Shown here: in pieces, positions 27,427 to 36,776 of the stretch | Numbering within the stretch: the first letter of the stretch is position 1 | Layout: every line of letters starts with the position of its first letter | NCBI GenBank assembly: GCA_963835375.1 | Contig: CAWIGB010000038.1 | Location: 1-64,000 of the forward strand | Source: Salinisphaera sp963835375 | Lineage (GTDB): Bacteria > Pseudomonadota > Gammaproteobacteria > Nevskiales > Salinisphaeraceae | DNA length: 64,000 nucleotides | Reading direction: 5' to 3' | The notes under the pieces: generated by a model | Databases searched by the model: none | What the model was told of the DNA's origin: nothing | What the model saw: the letters and a program-made list of their open reading frames with translations, nothing else | Position numbers and translations under genes: made by a program

Positions 27427-27854
27427 ATGAGCACGCCATCGTGGTCGGGGCGGAAGCCGGCGATGTCGATATGCTGGATATCTGGCGAACATAGGCGCCG
27501 CCCGCGACGTGGATACGCCCGTAGGTCTCGGCCGGGTAGATGGGCTCGGACTCGCCGCCTCTGCCGACGGCGGCCCGGGGTGCGGTCGTCGATTGGCACC
27601 GAGCAGGCCAGCTGCAGGCAGTTGGCGTCGGCCTGCATGTCGTCGGTGGTCTCAGCGGCGCGAAACTCCCACTGCCTGGTTCACGTTGAGCGCGCCGGCA
27701 GTAGAGTTCCTCGTTCGCCTCGTTGGCCGTGTGCGGGCCGTCGACGCGAGACTCGCTGGCAACCTGACAGGTGCCCATCACATGCCTTCCGGATGGGCGG
27801 CGCTGCCGCACAGCAGCAGGCGGAGCAACAGCCGGTGCCGGCTGCGCGGTCGGG
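27427..27854. other. Unassigned stretch between ilvD hairpin and ftrA
   Basis: No protein family is recognised. The minus strand shows protein-like fragments in alternating frames (for example SEPIYPAETYGRIHVAGGAY and DIAGFRPDHDGVL), as expected of a gene broken by several indels, like the adjacent ftr genes. It may be a degraded or badly sequenced gene at the end of the iron operon. Confidence 0.35.
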
Positions 27855-28395
27855 TCAATAACCGCCCTTCTTGCCGACGCCGGTGTAGGTGAAGCTCCAG
27901 GCGTGCTGGAACGGTGACCACCATGGCGGCACGCCGGTGTCCTTCGTGGTATGGCGCAGAAAACCCTGATAGGGCGGCGGCTCGATCTTGAAGCGCGCGC
28001 TATATTTGCCGGGCCCGTCGAGTTTGACGTTGGCGCCGTAATGCGGACCGTCGTTGGCGACCATCGGCATCAGCGTGCCGAAAGTCGACCAGTCGGAGTC
28101 TTTCTTGCGGATCTCGTAGCTCACGGTCAGCGCCGGTATCCAGGCGCCCGGCGAAAAGCCGTGGGGGTTCGACTTGTCGGCATGGATATCGAGCTCCAGA
28201 TGCACATCGGCGTTGTCGTTGACGCCCGGCATGGCCGGTGCCATCTCGACCGCCTGTAGATAGACCGCGGTGAATGATCAGGCCGTTCTGCTGCAGCGGC
28301 TTGCCGAGCGAATGTTCGGAATTGGCCAGCGCCGGCACGGCGATCGTGGCGGCGACCAAGCCGGCGATCACCGCCGCCAGGATCGGGTATCTCAT
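27855..28395 (-). CDS. Periplasmic iron-uptake protein FtrA/P19-like (frameshifted)
   Basis: A P19/Tpd-family periplasmic protein that helps ferrous iron reach an FTR1 permease. A signal peptide (MRYPILAAVIAGLVAATIAV, cleavage after ALA) is in one frame. After a one-base shift near 28270 the mature part continues AVYLQAVEMAPAMPG, which contains the Glu/Met copper-binding type site, then ELDIHADKSNPHGFSPGAW and SFTYTGVGKKGGY at the C-terminus. About 180 residues when repaired, normal for P19. A Fur-like site precedes it. Confidence 0.8.
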
Positions 28396-28411
28396 TGTCT
28401 TCCTCCCTTTG

Positions 28412-28430
28412 AATGCGAATCATTCATGGT
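28412..28430 (+). promoter_or_regulatory. Candidate Fur box upstream of ftrA
   Basis: AATGCGAATCATTCATGGT matches the common Fur consensus AATGMGAATNATTCTCATT at its first 14 positions. It lies 17 bp upstream of the ftrA start codon and overlaps the inter-gene region after ftrD. It would place ftrA under direct iron repression. Confidence 0.6.
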
Positions 28431-28456
28431 TTGACGTTAAAAACAGCGCGCCGGCC

Positions 28457-29947
28457 TCAGAACGTGATGCCGAACAAGCGCAGGGCTCCAGGCCAGCCCG
28501 ATCAGGCCGATCCCGGCCACGGTCGGCAGCTCGGCCGCTAGACTGCGGAGTCCGGACAGCCCCTGTCTGGCCAGAAGTCGGCGTCCGAGCGCGAGGCTCC
28601 AGACCACGCTGAGTGCGAACAAGGCGATCTTGACCGATTCGACGATGGTGCTCCGAGACGCCCACTTCGGCGAGCGCCGAGAACAGCTTGCCGCCGAGCC
28701 CGATCACGAGCGAGATCATGGCCACCGGCATGTAGGCATAGGCAAGCTCGACGAAGCGCTCGCGCCAGTTCAGATCGCCGCCGAGACGGCCGGCCAGCCA
28801 GCTCGAGATCGCCGTGGTGACCGACAGGGCCAGCGTCAGCACCGCGGCCAGGCCAGCATGAAGCCGCAGATCATGAAGAAATCGAGCCAGACGAAAGTTT
28901 CGCGCGCGGCCGGATGAACCACCATCAGCCAACTCGGGCCGGACGTCCCGATCCAGTACCAGCCATGATTGATCGCCCAGGTGCCGATGATTTCCCGCAG
29001 CGCGCCGTATTGCGGCAGCACGATCCAGAGAAAGCCGCCCAGCGCTAGCCCGGTGGCGAGAAACAGAAACCAGATCTCCGGGCGCATTGGGGTTGTGATC
29101 GCGAATCTGCGCCACCTCGCGGCCGGGCTGGCGGAATGCCAGCCGCAGGCCGCCGCGGGCGTCGGGGTTCACGCAGCGAAAACATTCGATGCAGTGTCGC
29201 GACTCGTGCTTGCGGTTGATATCGATCATCGTCGGGCAGATGCCTTTTTCGGTGTAGGCATCGCCGCCGGGCTTGGGCCGTTTGGGCAGGAACTGAACCG
29301 CGCCGATGCGCGAGAACACGCCCAGCATCAGGCCGATCGGGCACATATGTCGGCACCAGGCCCGCGTGCTGCGGCCCGGGCCGTAGACGAAACCCAGCAC
29401 GGCGGCTGCTGCGAAGGTCAGGCCGAAGACCTCGGCAATGCCGGTGGCATAGTCGCGGGCGCCGACCGTCTGAGCCAGTACGGTGATGATCACGAAGCTG
29501 ACGATCGGGCGTGCCCCGCCAGCGAACCCAGCGCGGCACCGGTCGTTTCAGGCCGACCCGGTTGGCCCACTCGGAAGCCGCGCCGAGCGGGCAAAGCACG
29601 CCGCACCAGCTGCGGCCGGTGAAGATGACCGAGACGAAGACCAGCGGGAACCACAGCCCCCAGATCACGAAGTTCGCGAACAGCGAGAAATTGTTCCAGA
29701 AATATTGCGCTGCGGCTGGTCGGGATCGGCAGAAACAGTGGCACGATCGTAAGCAGGGCAAAGCCGAAGAACATGGCCACATGAATCCAGTCGAGCCAGT
29801 CCCGACGCGGGGCGACCCAGCGTTCGATACGATAGGCCCGGCCGCTACGCGGTGTTCTGGACACGTCCGCGTCCGCCGGACTCCTCGATCCGGATCGGAA
29901 TATCAGAAAGGCGCTGGCGGGCGTCTTGTGGTCGTGCTGTCCATCAT
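28457..29947 (-). pseudogene. 4Fe-4S polyferredoxin FtrD-like (multiple frameshifts)
   Basis: A membrane-bound ferredoxin of the NapH/CcoG kind that supports FTR1-type iron uptake. In order on the minus strand: a first membrane segment (HVAMFFGFALLTIVPLFLP), GRSWCGVLCPLGA, then AWCRHMCPIG, then CIECFRCVNPDARGG carrying cluster cysteines, followed by further membrane segments and an end at GITF. These pieces lie in at least five frame changes between 29930 and 28460. The start is placed at ATG 29947 or 29944. The family is clear; whether the breaks are decay or poor sequence is not. Confidence 0.75.
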
Positions 29948-29962
29948 CGGCGAGAGGTGCTT

Positions 29963-30798
29963 TCAGGCCGCGGCGTCGCGGCGCGTGACCGGCTGCGAGC
30001 GATTGACCCACGGCATGCCGCTACCAATGCCGACGATCGTCGACCCGTAGAACAAGCAGCTGGATGCCTGAAGGGCGCTGGGTGTAGCCGATCAGCACGT
30101 GCAGTAGGTTGCCGATCATCGAATGCTGCTCGAGCAGCCAGGAGGTATCCCAGAGCGGCGCTGCCCAGCGTGGGGAGCAGGCCGACCTGGCTGAGCAAGC
30201 CCGGCGGCCTGGGCAGCCAGGCCGGCCGCCAGCAGCAGGATCATCCAGCCGGTGACTCGAAACAGGTGCGAATGGGGATGCGCAGAAGGCCTCGATAGAG
30301 GAGGAAACCCACCAGGACGCCAACGCGCGAGCCCGCCGATGCCGCCAACCGCCATGGACGCAGCCTGGCCGCCGCTGGCGAAGATGCCGTAGCTGAACAG
30401 CGCGACCTCCGAGCCTTCGCGCAGCACGGCCATCATGACCACGATCAGCAGCACATACAACGGTTTGCGGCCGCTCGCGACATCGTGCCCGGCGGCTTTC
30501 ATTTCGGCCGGCCAGTGCTTTGCCGTGCTGGCTCATCCAGATGTTGTGCCAGGCCAGCATGCGCGACCGCGGTCAGCAGAATGCCGGCGTTGAGCAATTC
30601 TTGCCCGCGGCCGGCCACGGCCGAGGCAATCGTGCCCGCGAACGCCGCCACCAGAACCGAGCCGAGCACGCCCAGCGCGATGCCCGCGGATACATAGCGC
30701 CCCCGACCGTCAACGCCTTTCGCGGCGGCCATGACGATCGAGACCACGAGCGCGGCCTCGAGTACTTCGCGAAACAGAATGATGCCAGTCGCTAGCAT
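29963..30798 (-). pseudogene. FTR1-family iron permease FtrC (multiple frameshifts)
   Basis: A ferrous/ferric permease of the FTR1/EfeU family. Both iron-binding helices are visible: ILFREVLEAALVVSIVMAA at the N-terminus (REXXE) and MMAVLREGSEVALFSYGIF in the middle (REXXE). Other segments are TAVAMLAWHNIWM, VTGWMILLLAAGL and the C-terminal GIGSGMPWVNRSQPVTRRD. They fall in different frames, with breaks near 30555, 30500, 30330, 30255, 30190 and 30050. Repaired length is about 278 residues, typical for the family. It starts 21 bp after ftrB. Confidence 0.78.
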
Positions 30799-30819
30799 GA
30801 GTCGTCCTCTTGCCGGGGG

Positions 30820-31176
30820 CTACTTCACGTGCAGCGTGCCGGTAACCGACGGCGCGAATTCGTTGTAGAAATGATAGGTGCCGGCGTCCAGTGGACCGAG
30901 GTAAACCGGCAGCGTCGTACCGCCCGGAATGACTTTTTCGGTCGAGAAATCCTTGCCCTCGAACTCTGCCGGCAAACCGCTTTGATTGACGACAGTCACC
31001 GCAACGCGCTTGCCGGCCGCGATGGTCAAGGTATCGGGTTGAAATCGGTGCGCCTTGATGACGATTTTCTGCTGGGCCGTCTGTTTCTGACTGCCCGCCT
31101 GTGCGACGGCGGGGGTGGCGATGACCGCCAGCAAAAGCAGGGCGGCCGCTGTCAGTGAGAGCGAAGAGATGCGCAT
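30820..31176 (-). CDS. Periplasmic cupredoxin-like protein FtrB
   Basis: A 118-residue exported protein and the first gene of the ferrous-iron operon. A Sec signal peptide (MRISSLSLTAAALLLLAVIA) precedes a cupredoxin_1 domain with AHRFQPDTLTIAAGKRVAV and GTYHFYNEFAPSVTGTLHV. In characterised ftrABCD systems FtrB is thought to oxidise ferrous iron or otherwise assist the permease. Its frame is intact, unlike the three downstream genes. A Fur-like box lies about 35 bp upstream. Confidence 0.82.
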   Translation of the reverse strand: MRISSLSLTAAALLLLAVIATPAVAQAGSQKQTAQQKIVIKAHRFQPDTLTIAAGKRVAVTVVNQSGLPAEFEGKDFSTEKVIPGGTTLPVYLGPLDAGTYHFYNEFAPSVTGTLHVK

Positions 31177-31210
31177 GACGATGTCGGACGGTGATTATTC
31201 GAACAAGGTA

Positions 31211-31229
31211 AACGAGAATCGTTCGCATT
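31211..31229 (-). promoter_or_regulatory. Candidate Fur box upstream of ftrB
   Basis: The minus strand reads AATGCGAACGATTCTCGTT, which differs from the common Fur consensus AATGMGAATNATTCTCATT at two defined positions. It lies 35-53 bp upstream of the ftrB start, overlapping the expected promoter, and predicts iron repression of the operon. Confidence 0.7.
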
Positions 31230-31832
31230 ACAATATCGTTTGCCTGCGGCGTGGGCGGCCCGGTGCGTAGAGCAACGTCCCTGGGTCGAGAACCGGTCAT
31301 TGCTGCGCCGTGGCCCGCGCACCAAGCGCGGCTGAGCAGTCCGGGCCCGTTCGGCCGAGACGGTAGAAGTTTGCCGTATCCCGGGTTGGCACGACTCGCG
31401 TCGGATCCGGCTGGCTTTGTCGCATGCAACAAGGGGCCAGGACGGGTTCAGTTCCCGGGTTTGTCGCTACTCCCGCAGGAGGCGTCGGCGGCTGTTGTCG
31501 TGCAAGACAAGGCGCCGCGAGCGTCGTGTAGCCGTGCTACCCAAGCGAGCGGCAATCCTGGATTGCAGGAGGCCGGATATATTCGGGTAGCCACAGATCC
31601 TGCGGGCTGCGCTCCCGCCCCGGTCAACCAAGCAGGTGCGGCTGGCGGCGCTGCTTAGCCTGGCCCTGGGACGACCACGGGCGACACTACGCGCCTTGCG
31701 GCATTCCGAGTTTGGGGCGGCAACGCAACCCACGCGGATAGTGTGATTAAACCGGCATGAAAGGTTAATAGCGCGGGCATGCAACAACATGCTCGCCGCG
31801 GCCATCGGCCGCGAAGTCTTGGAAAACAGAAG

Positions 31833-31880
31833 ATGGAAATGCGCCAGCTTTTGTTGTTGAAGGCGTCGAAAAACAGCTGA
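31833..31880 (+). other. Possible leucine-rich leader peptide frame
   Basis: A 15-codon frame reads MEMRQLLLLKASKNS with four consecutive Leu codons (CTT TTG TTG TTG). It is preceded by GGAAAACAGAAG, a plausible ribosome-binding site. Its stop codon sits inside the following palindromic terminator, the layout of an amino-acid attenuator. No leucine biosynthesis gene follows, so it may be a remnant or chance. Confidence 0.2.
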
Positions 31881-31895
31881 TCATCAGCTGTTTTT
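31869..31895. terminator. Palindromic bidirectional terminator
   Basis: A perfect palindrome, AAAAACAGCTGAT-C-ATCAGCTGTTTTT: the stem CAGCTGA/TCAGCTG is flanked by A and T runs, so it can terminate transcription in both directions. Confidence 0.65.
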
Positions 31896-32154
31896 ATGCC
31901 GGGTTAACAGGCTCTGGCGAATGACAACGCGCGCGCCTGCCCTGGGGCGTTTATGGCGCCGCCGTTCGAAGGGTTCGAGCCGGCCGAAAAAATCAACTCG
32001 GGCGCGATGCTGCGCGGCTCGCCCAGCACGAATCGCGACGACACCAACGCCCGCCCGTATGAGACGGCCACGGGCCTTGACCGGTGGCTTGCCACGCCCA
32101 GCCGGCGGTCACGACTGGGTGACTCGTCGGCCGGGCGTAGACGTCGTCTATTGA

Positions 32155-32628
32155 TCAGTCGCGCTCGCCGAATCCCTGCATGACCTGTAGCGCCTTGCGG
32201 GCTATCAACGGCCGGGCCGCGTCGTAGATCAACCGGCGCATGCTCGGGCTGGCAGCCAGCAGCACACCGGCCGACAGGGCGCCGACCACGGTGATGCCGG
32301 TGTTGGCCTTGGCCCATTCCGTCGCGCGGTCGCCGATCACGGGGCGCAGCTGTTCCTCGATCCGGTTGTCCGGACTGCGATGCGCAACAACTCGCTTCGC
32401 CTTGCCTCGCGTCTTGGCGATGAGCAGCCCGAACAGCGTCATCACCAGGAGCAGTCCGAGCAGACCGCCACCCACGATCAGGGCGGCGATGCCCGGGCCT
32501 AGCGGCGGGGCGATCAGCCAGAACACGCCGAGGGCGAGGAACACGATGCCGGCCAGCGCAATCAGCATGGCCAGCCAGGCCATCATGTGCAGCGACACCG
32601 CGGCCGCGACTTTGCTCTTGACGCTCAA
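32155..32628 (-). CDS. Phage-holin-like (YqjE-type) small membrane protein
   Basis: A 157-residue protein with two closely spaced membrane segments at about residues 15-40 and 45-70 and a third weaker one near 112-128 (TVVGALSAGVLLAASPS). It fits the YqjE/actinobacterial holin-X type of family. It follows a DUF883 gene by 9 bp, which parallels the yqjD-yqjE pair of enterobacteria. Function is unknown; partners are associated with stationary phase and envelope stress. Confidence 0.65.
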   Translation of the reverse strand: MSVKSKVAAAVSLHMMAWLAMLIALAGIVFLALGVFWLIAPPLGPGIAALIVGGGLLGLLLVMTLFGLLIAKTRGKAKRVVAHRSPDNRIEEQLRPVIGDRATEWAKANTGITVVGALSAGVLLAASPSMRRLIYDAARPLIARKALQVMQGFGERD

Positions 32629-32637
32629 GATCGGCGC

Positions 32638-32895
32638 CTAGCGGAGCAGCTTGCCCAGCACCAGGCCGATCCCGAAGGCGGCGAATACGCTGGTGAACGG
32701 GCGGGCTTCGATTTCGGCGCCGACTTCCTTGCCGCGCTTGCTGGCTTCGCTACGCAGGTCTTCATAGGCATGGCGGGCCTGATCCACGCCGTCCTGATAG
32801 CGTTTTTCGCCGGAATTGCGCACATGGTCGGCCAGCTCGCGCAAATCGTTGCGCAGGGCCTCGAGATCCTTCTTGAGGGCGTCGGTTTCGCTCAT
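32638..32895 (-). CDS. DUF883/ElaB-YqjD-family membrane-anchored protein
   Basis: An 85-residue protein from ATG 32895 (MSETDALKKDLEALRNDL); a start at 32916 would add seven residues but lacks a ribosome-binding site. The body is an amphipathic coiled coil, and the C-terminus is a single membrane anchor with the DUF883 motif FAAFGIGLVLGKLL. E. coli YqjD and ElaB bind ribosomes at the inner membrane in stationary phase. It is cotranscribed with the downstream holin-like gene. Confidence 0.8.
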   Translation of the reverse strand: MSETDALKKDLEALRNDLRELADHVRNSGEKRYQDGVDQARHAYEDLRSEASKRGKEVGAEIEARPFTSVFAAFGIGLVLGKLLR

Positions 32896-33012
32896 GGGCC
32901 AGTCCTGTTGTGTCATAGCCGTATGGGAATTCTCAGCATAGCGGTCTGATGCGGGCGGCGCTATACGTTGGATCCCCCAGTTGTCGCTTATCCGATGGCC
33001 GGCGCGCCGCGT

Positions 33013-33801
33013 TCAGGCGAAGCCGAAGAAACACGAGGCATTCGCGGTAGTGAGGCGCTCGACGACCGCGGGGGCGACGCCGCGAGCCGCCGCCACACTG
33101 TCTCGGACCCACGGCAGATAGGCCGGCTCGTTACGTCGGCTCTTCGGCTTTGGCCGAATCGTGCGCGGCATGAGATAGGGGCAATCGGTTTCAATCATCA
33201 CACGATCGTCCGGGATATCGGCCGCGGCCTGATATAGCTCGGCGCCGCGGCGTTCGTCGCAGATCCAGCCGGTCACCCCGACATACAGATCCTCGGCGAG
33301 ATAATCGGCAAGCACGTCCGGCCCGTCCGTAAAGCAATGCACCACCGCCCGCGGCAGATGGGGCAGGTATTCGCGCAGGATCGCGATGAAGTCGGCGTGG
33401 GCGTCGCGCTGATGCAGAAACACCGGCATGTCGTGTTCGACGGCGATGGCGAGCTGTTCGGTGAACGCACGCTGCTGCACGTCGCGCGGGCTGATGTCGC
33501 GGAAATAATCAAGACCGGTCTCGCCGATCGCCACGATATCGCCGGCAGCGGCCGCACGGCGCATCAGACCCGCCAGTTCGTCGCCCCAGTCGCTGGCCTG
33601 ATGCGGGTGCAGGCCGGCCGTGGCGAAGCAGCGCCCCGGGTGAGTGCGGGCGATGTCGATGGCGTCGCGGCTGCTGGGAAGATCGCTGCCGGTGACCACG
33701 AAGCGGGTCACACCCGCCTCAACGGCACGCGCGATCACCGTATCGCGGTCGTCGTCGAAACTGTCGTGGGCCAGGTTGGCGCCGATGTCGATCAAGGCCA
33801 T
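33013..33801 (-). CDS. tatD: TatD-family metal-dependent DNase TatD
   Basis: A 262-residue TIM-barrel hydrolase. From ATG 33801 it begins MALIDIGANLAHDSF, and it contains TAGLHPHQASDW, VAIGETGLDYFRD, VFLHQRDAHADF, VVHCFTDGPD, GVTGWICDERRGAEL and MIETDCPYLMP. These stretches follow E. coli TatD more closely than its paralogues YcfH or YjjV; the first motif is likewise not HxH. TatD is a 3'-5' exonuclease implicated in DNA repair, not a Tat component. No tat genes adjoin it. Confidence 0.88.
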   Translation of the reverse strand: MALIDIGANLAHDSFDDDRDTVIARAVEAGVTRFVVTGSDLPSSRDAIDIARTHPGRCFATAGLHPHQASDWGDELAGLMRRAAAAGDIVAIGETGLDYFRDISPRDVQQRAFTEQLAIAVEHDMPVFLHQRDAHADFIAILREYLPHLPRAVVHCFTDGPDVLADYLAEDLYVGVTGWICDERRGAELYQAAADIPDDRVMIETDCPYLMPRTIRPKPKSRRNEPAYLPWVRDSVAAARGVAPAVVERLTTANASCFFGFA

Positions 33802-33959
33802 GAGCGCATTGCCGCGTCGCGAAATGAGCGCCGTAGTGTAGCGTGCCCGCCAAGCGTGTTCGGTCGACAAGCGGCTGATGATGTTCTGCAGAGACCGTGA
33901 TCCGGCGCCGACGCATCCTGCTCGATCCCGCTTGCCGGCGTGGCTCCCGCCCGTCGAGA

Positions 33960-34005
33960 GGCCATGCGCGCTCAGCGCCCCACATCGGGCCAAACGCGCA
34001 TGGCC
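33960..34005. repeat. 11-bp inverted repeat in the tatD / SH3-gene intergenic region
   Basis: GGCCATGCGCG at 33960-33970 pairs perfectly with CGCGCATGGCC at 33995-34005 across a 24-nt loop. It lies in the 333-bp gap between tatD and the SH3-domain gene; otherwise the gap shows only a TACACT -10-like element at 34073-34078. It could be a protein-binding site or a structured leader. Confidence 0.5.
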
Positions 34006-34134
34006 GTCTGTCTTTTGGAGGTGTGACGCAGGCTTCGCACGCGCCCGCAACAGGCCCGAGCGCGGGCTTTGCTACACTTTCGCATCGCCGGCACGGGGCA
34101 ACCGGAACCCGCCAACATCAATTCGAGGGATTCA

Positions 34135-34818
34135 ATGGGCTATCGATATGCGTGGATGCGTTGGCTCGGCGCCAGTCTGATCGCGATGACCCTGTTGTAC
34201 GCGGTCGTCGCGAGCGCCGCCACGCAGTACATCAGCGATCAGTTGTCGATCAATATGCGCAGCGGGCCGGGCACCAAGTATCGGATCGAGAAGCTGCTGG
34301 ATGCCGGCGACAAGCTCGAGACGCTCGGTTCGTCCTCCAACGGCTGGACGCATGTGCGCACGTCGTCGGGCAAGACCGGCTATGTGCTGACGCGTTTCAT
34401 CTCCGATCAGCCAGCCGCGCGCGCGCAGGTGGCCGACATGAAACAACAGGTGTCCAAGCTGCAGTCGGACAATGCCGATCTCAAGAAGGAGTTGTCGCAG
34501 GCACTGCACGGCTCGGACAAGCTCGGCGAGCTCAAGCGGGATCTGGTCGCCCAGAACAAGAAGCTGAAGTCGCAGCTGCAGAACATCCGCGAGACCTCGG
34601 CCGATGCGATCCGCATCGGCAAGGAAAACGAGAAGTACCGCAAGCAGCTGATGAGCCTGCGTTCCGATGTGGACCGGCTCAAGCACGAGAATCAGGCGTT
34701 GCAGTCGCGCCGCGACGGGATGAAGATCGGCGCGCTGATTCTGTTCGGCGGCATTCTGCTCGGCCTGTTACTGCCGATGTTCCGGCGTCGCCGCAAGGGC
34801 AACTGGGATTCGCTCTGA
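34135..34818 (+). CDS. SH3-domain membrane protein (TIGR04211/YgiM type)
   Basis: A 227-residue envelope protein from ATG 34135. It has a signal peptide or N-terminal anchor (residues 10-29), a bacterial SH3 domain (about 30-92) with LSINMRSGPGTKYRIEKLL and GWTHVRTSSGKTGYVLTRF, a long coiled coil (about 97-195), a C-terminal membrane helix (GALILFGGILLGLLLPMF) and a basic tail RRRRK. This matches the YgiM/SH3-anchor family of proteobacteria. Function is unknown, probably cell-wall related. The antiporter gene starts 56 bp downstream. Confidence 0.85.
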   Translation: MGYRYAWMRWLGASLIAMTLLYAVVASAATQYISDQLSINMRSGPGTKYRIEKLLDAGDKLETLGSSSNGWTHVRTSSGKTGYVLTRFISDQPAARAQVADMKQQVSKLQSDNADLKKELSQALHGSDKLGELKRDLVAQNKKLKSQLQNIRETSADAIRIGKENEKYRKQLMSLRSDVDRLKHENQALQSRRDGMKIGALILFGGILLGLLLPMFRRRRKGNWDSL

Positions 34819-34874
34819 CGCCGCAGGGTGGAAGCCGCTTCGCGCTCGCCACCTGACACCAGCCTGACGGGTCG

Positions 34875-36764
34875 ATGGCACATCATCTCTCGCTGCTGCT
34901 GATCTCGATCATCGCGCTGGGCGTGTTCTCGCAGTGGATCGCCTGGTCGCTGCGCATGCCGGCGATCGTGCTGTTCCTGGTGTCCGGCGTCATGGCGGGG
35001 CCGGTGCTCGGCTGGATGAACCCGTCCGCGGACATCGGGCCGGTGCTGTCGCCGATCGTCGGGCTGGCGGTGGCGGTCATCCTGTTCGAAGGCGGTCTGT
35101 CGCTGCGGCTGCACGAATTCAAGGAAGCCGCCGCGGGTGTGCGTCGTCTGGTCACGCTGGGCTCGATGTTCGCCTGGGCGCTGTATTCGACCGCCGCCTA
35201 TTTCGTCGGCGATCTGAGCCTGCCCGTATCGCTGCTGTTCGGTGCGATCCTCATCGTCACCGGCCCGACGGTGATCATTCCCATGCTGCGCCAGGCCGGA
35301 CTCAACCGCCGTACGGCGTCTTATCTGAAATGGGAAGGCATCATCAACGACCCGATCGGCGCGCTGCTCGCCGTTCTGGTGTTCCAGTATTTCGTGTTGT
35401 CGGGCGCGTATCCGGGCGGCGGCACGCAGGTGTTCTTCGAACTCGGACTGGCGATCCTGATCTCGCTCGCGCTCGGCGGCGGTGTCGGCTGGTTGCTGGG
35501 CTGGGCCTTCAATCACATCTGGGTGCCGGAATATCTCAAGGCGCCGTTGACCATCGCCTTCGTGCTGGTGATCTACGGACTGGCCAGCGAGATCTTCGCC
35601 GAAGCCGGTCTGCTCGCGGTCACCGTCATGGGGATGGTGATGGGCAACATGAGCATTGCCGGCATGGCCGAACTGCGGCGGTTCAAGGAATACGTGACCA
35701 TCCTGCTGGTCTCGTCGGTATTCATCGTGCTCACCGCCGATCTTGATCCGAAGGTGTTGCGCCATCTGGACTGGCATGCAGCGGCGCTCGTTGCGGTCGT
35801 GTTGTTCGTGGCACGACCGGTGGCTGTTTTCCTGGCCACGATGTTCACCGACATGGAATGGCGGGATCGCCTGCTGGTGGGCTGGATCGCGCCGCGGGGC
35901 ATCGTGGCCGCCGCCGTGGCCGGCGTGTTCGCGCCGACGTTGATCAGGGCCGGCTATGGCGGCGCGCAACAGCTCCTGCCGTTGATCTTCGCGATCGTGT
36001 TCGCTTCGGTGATTCTGCACGGCTTCTCGCTGGGCCGGCTGGCGCGCTGGCTGCGGCTGTCGGTGGAGCCCAACGGCGTGTTGATCGTCGGTGCCTCGCC
36101 ATGGTCGACCGAGCTCGCGCGGGCGCTGTCCAATGAGCTGCACGTGCAGGTGCTGTTGGTGGATTCATCCTGGCATCGGCTGCGCACGGCGCGCCTGGCC
36201 GGCGTACGGGTGCTCTACGGGGAAGTCCTGTCGGAGACGATCCAGCAGTCGCTGGAGCTCAACGAGATCGCCTGCATGCTGGCCGCCACCAGCAACGATG
36301 CCTACAACGCGCTGGTGTGTTCGCATTTCTCGAACAGCCTCGAGCACGATCGCGTGTTCCAGTTGCCGATGTACGCCGCCGACGAGAACAACGACTCGAA
36401 AGTGGTGGCCCGTCCGCTGCGCGGTCGCCCGGCGTTCGACGAGTCGGCGCAGTACGAGGAGCTCTGGCGTCATCATTTCCAGAGCTGGCAGTTCTACAAG
36501 ACCAAGCTCACCGAAAACTATGGCTACGACGATCTCAAGCGCGATCGTTCGCCCGAGGCCATACCGATCGCCGTGCTGCACGACGACAAGACGCTGTTGC
36601 TGTCGCCCGCCATCGGCGGCGCGCGACCGGACATCGGCGATACCATCATCTATTACGCCCCCAGGCGCACCGACGAGGACCGACGCCGAGCCCGTGCCGA
36701 GCGCGCGGAGGCTGCGAGCGTCCGCTCGGCGTCGAGCTGGCGGCGGGGCACCCGAGGAACGTGA
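34875..36764 (+). CDS. Cation/proton antiporter, CPA1 family with C-terminal nucleotide-binding-like domain
   Basis: A 629-residue protein. The membrane domain (residues 1-400, about 12 segments) has LFEGGLSLRLHEF and the conserved NDPIGALLAVLV, where the Asp is the usual ion-binding residue. GWIAPRGIVAAAVAGVFAP follows. The cytosolic part begins with GVLIVGASPWSTELARAL, a Rossmann TrkA-N-like start that implies nucleotide regulation. The overall design matches large NhaP-like antiporters. It exchanges Na+ or K+ for H+ and would help pH or salt homeostasis. Confidence 0.88.
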   Translation: MAHHLSLLLISIIALGVFSQWIAWSLRMPAIVLFLVSGVMAGPVLGWMNPSADIGPVLSPIVGLAVAVILFEGGLSLRLHEFKEAAAGVRRLVTLGSMFAWALYSTAAYFVGDLSLPVSLLFGAILIVTGPTVIIPMLRQAGLNRRTASYLKWEGIINDPIGALLAVLVFQYFVLSGAYPGGGTQVFFELGLAILISLALGGGVGWLLGWAFNHIWVPEYLKAPLTIAFVLVIYGLASEIFAEAGLLAVTVMGMVMGNMSIAGMAELRRFKEYVTILLVSSVFIVLTADLDPKVLRHLDWHAAALVAVVLFVARPVAVFLATMFTDMEWRDRLLVGWIAPRGIVAAAVAGVFAPTLIRAGYGGAQQLLPLIFAIVFASVILHGFSLGRLARWLRLSVEPNGVLIVGASPWSTELARALSNELHVQVLLVDSSWHRLRTARLAGVRVLYGEVLSETIQQSLELNEIACMLAATSNDAYNALVCSHFSNSLEHDRVFQLPMYAADENNDSKVVARPLRGRPAFDESAQYEELWRHHFQSWQFYKTKLTENYGYDDLKRDRSPEAIPIAVLHDDKTLLLSPAIGGARPDIGDTIIYYAPRRTDEDRRRARAERAEAASVRSASSWRRGTRGT

Positions 36765-36776
36765 CAAGGAGTCTTC

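Larger units (their letters stand above)
31230..32154. other. Gene-poor stretch
   Basis: About 900 bp without a convincing protein-coding gene. The open frames present look like random high-GC frames (Arg/Pro/Ser-rich) and have no ribosome-binding sites. The segment 31740-31900 is distinctly AT-richer and contains a possible 15-codon leader frame and a palindromic terminator, annotated separately. The remainder may hold remnants of a lost gene. Confidence 0.5.

Noticed and set aside
34692..36143. A 483-residue minus-strand frame opposite the cation/proton antiporter
   Set aside because: Its sequence is rich in Arg, Gln, His and Asp with no family, whereas the plus strand encodes a clear antiporter.
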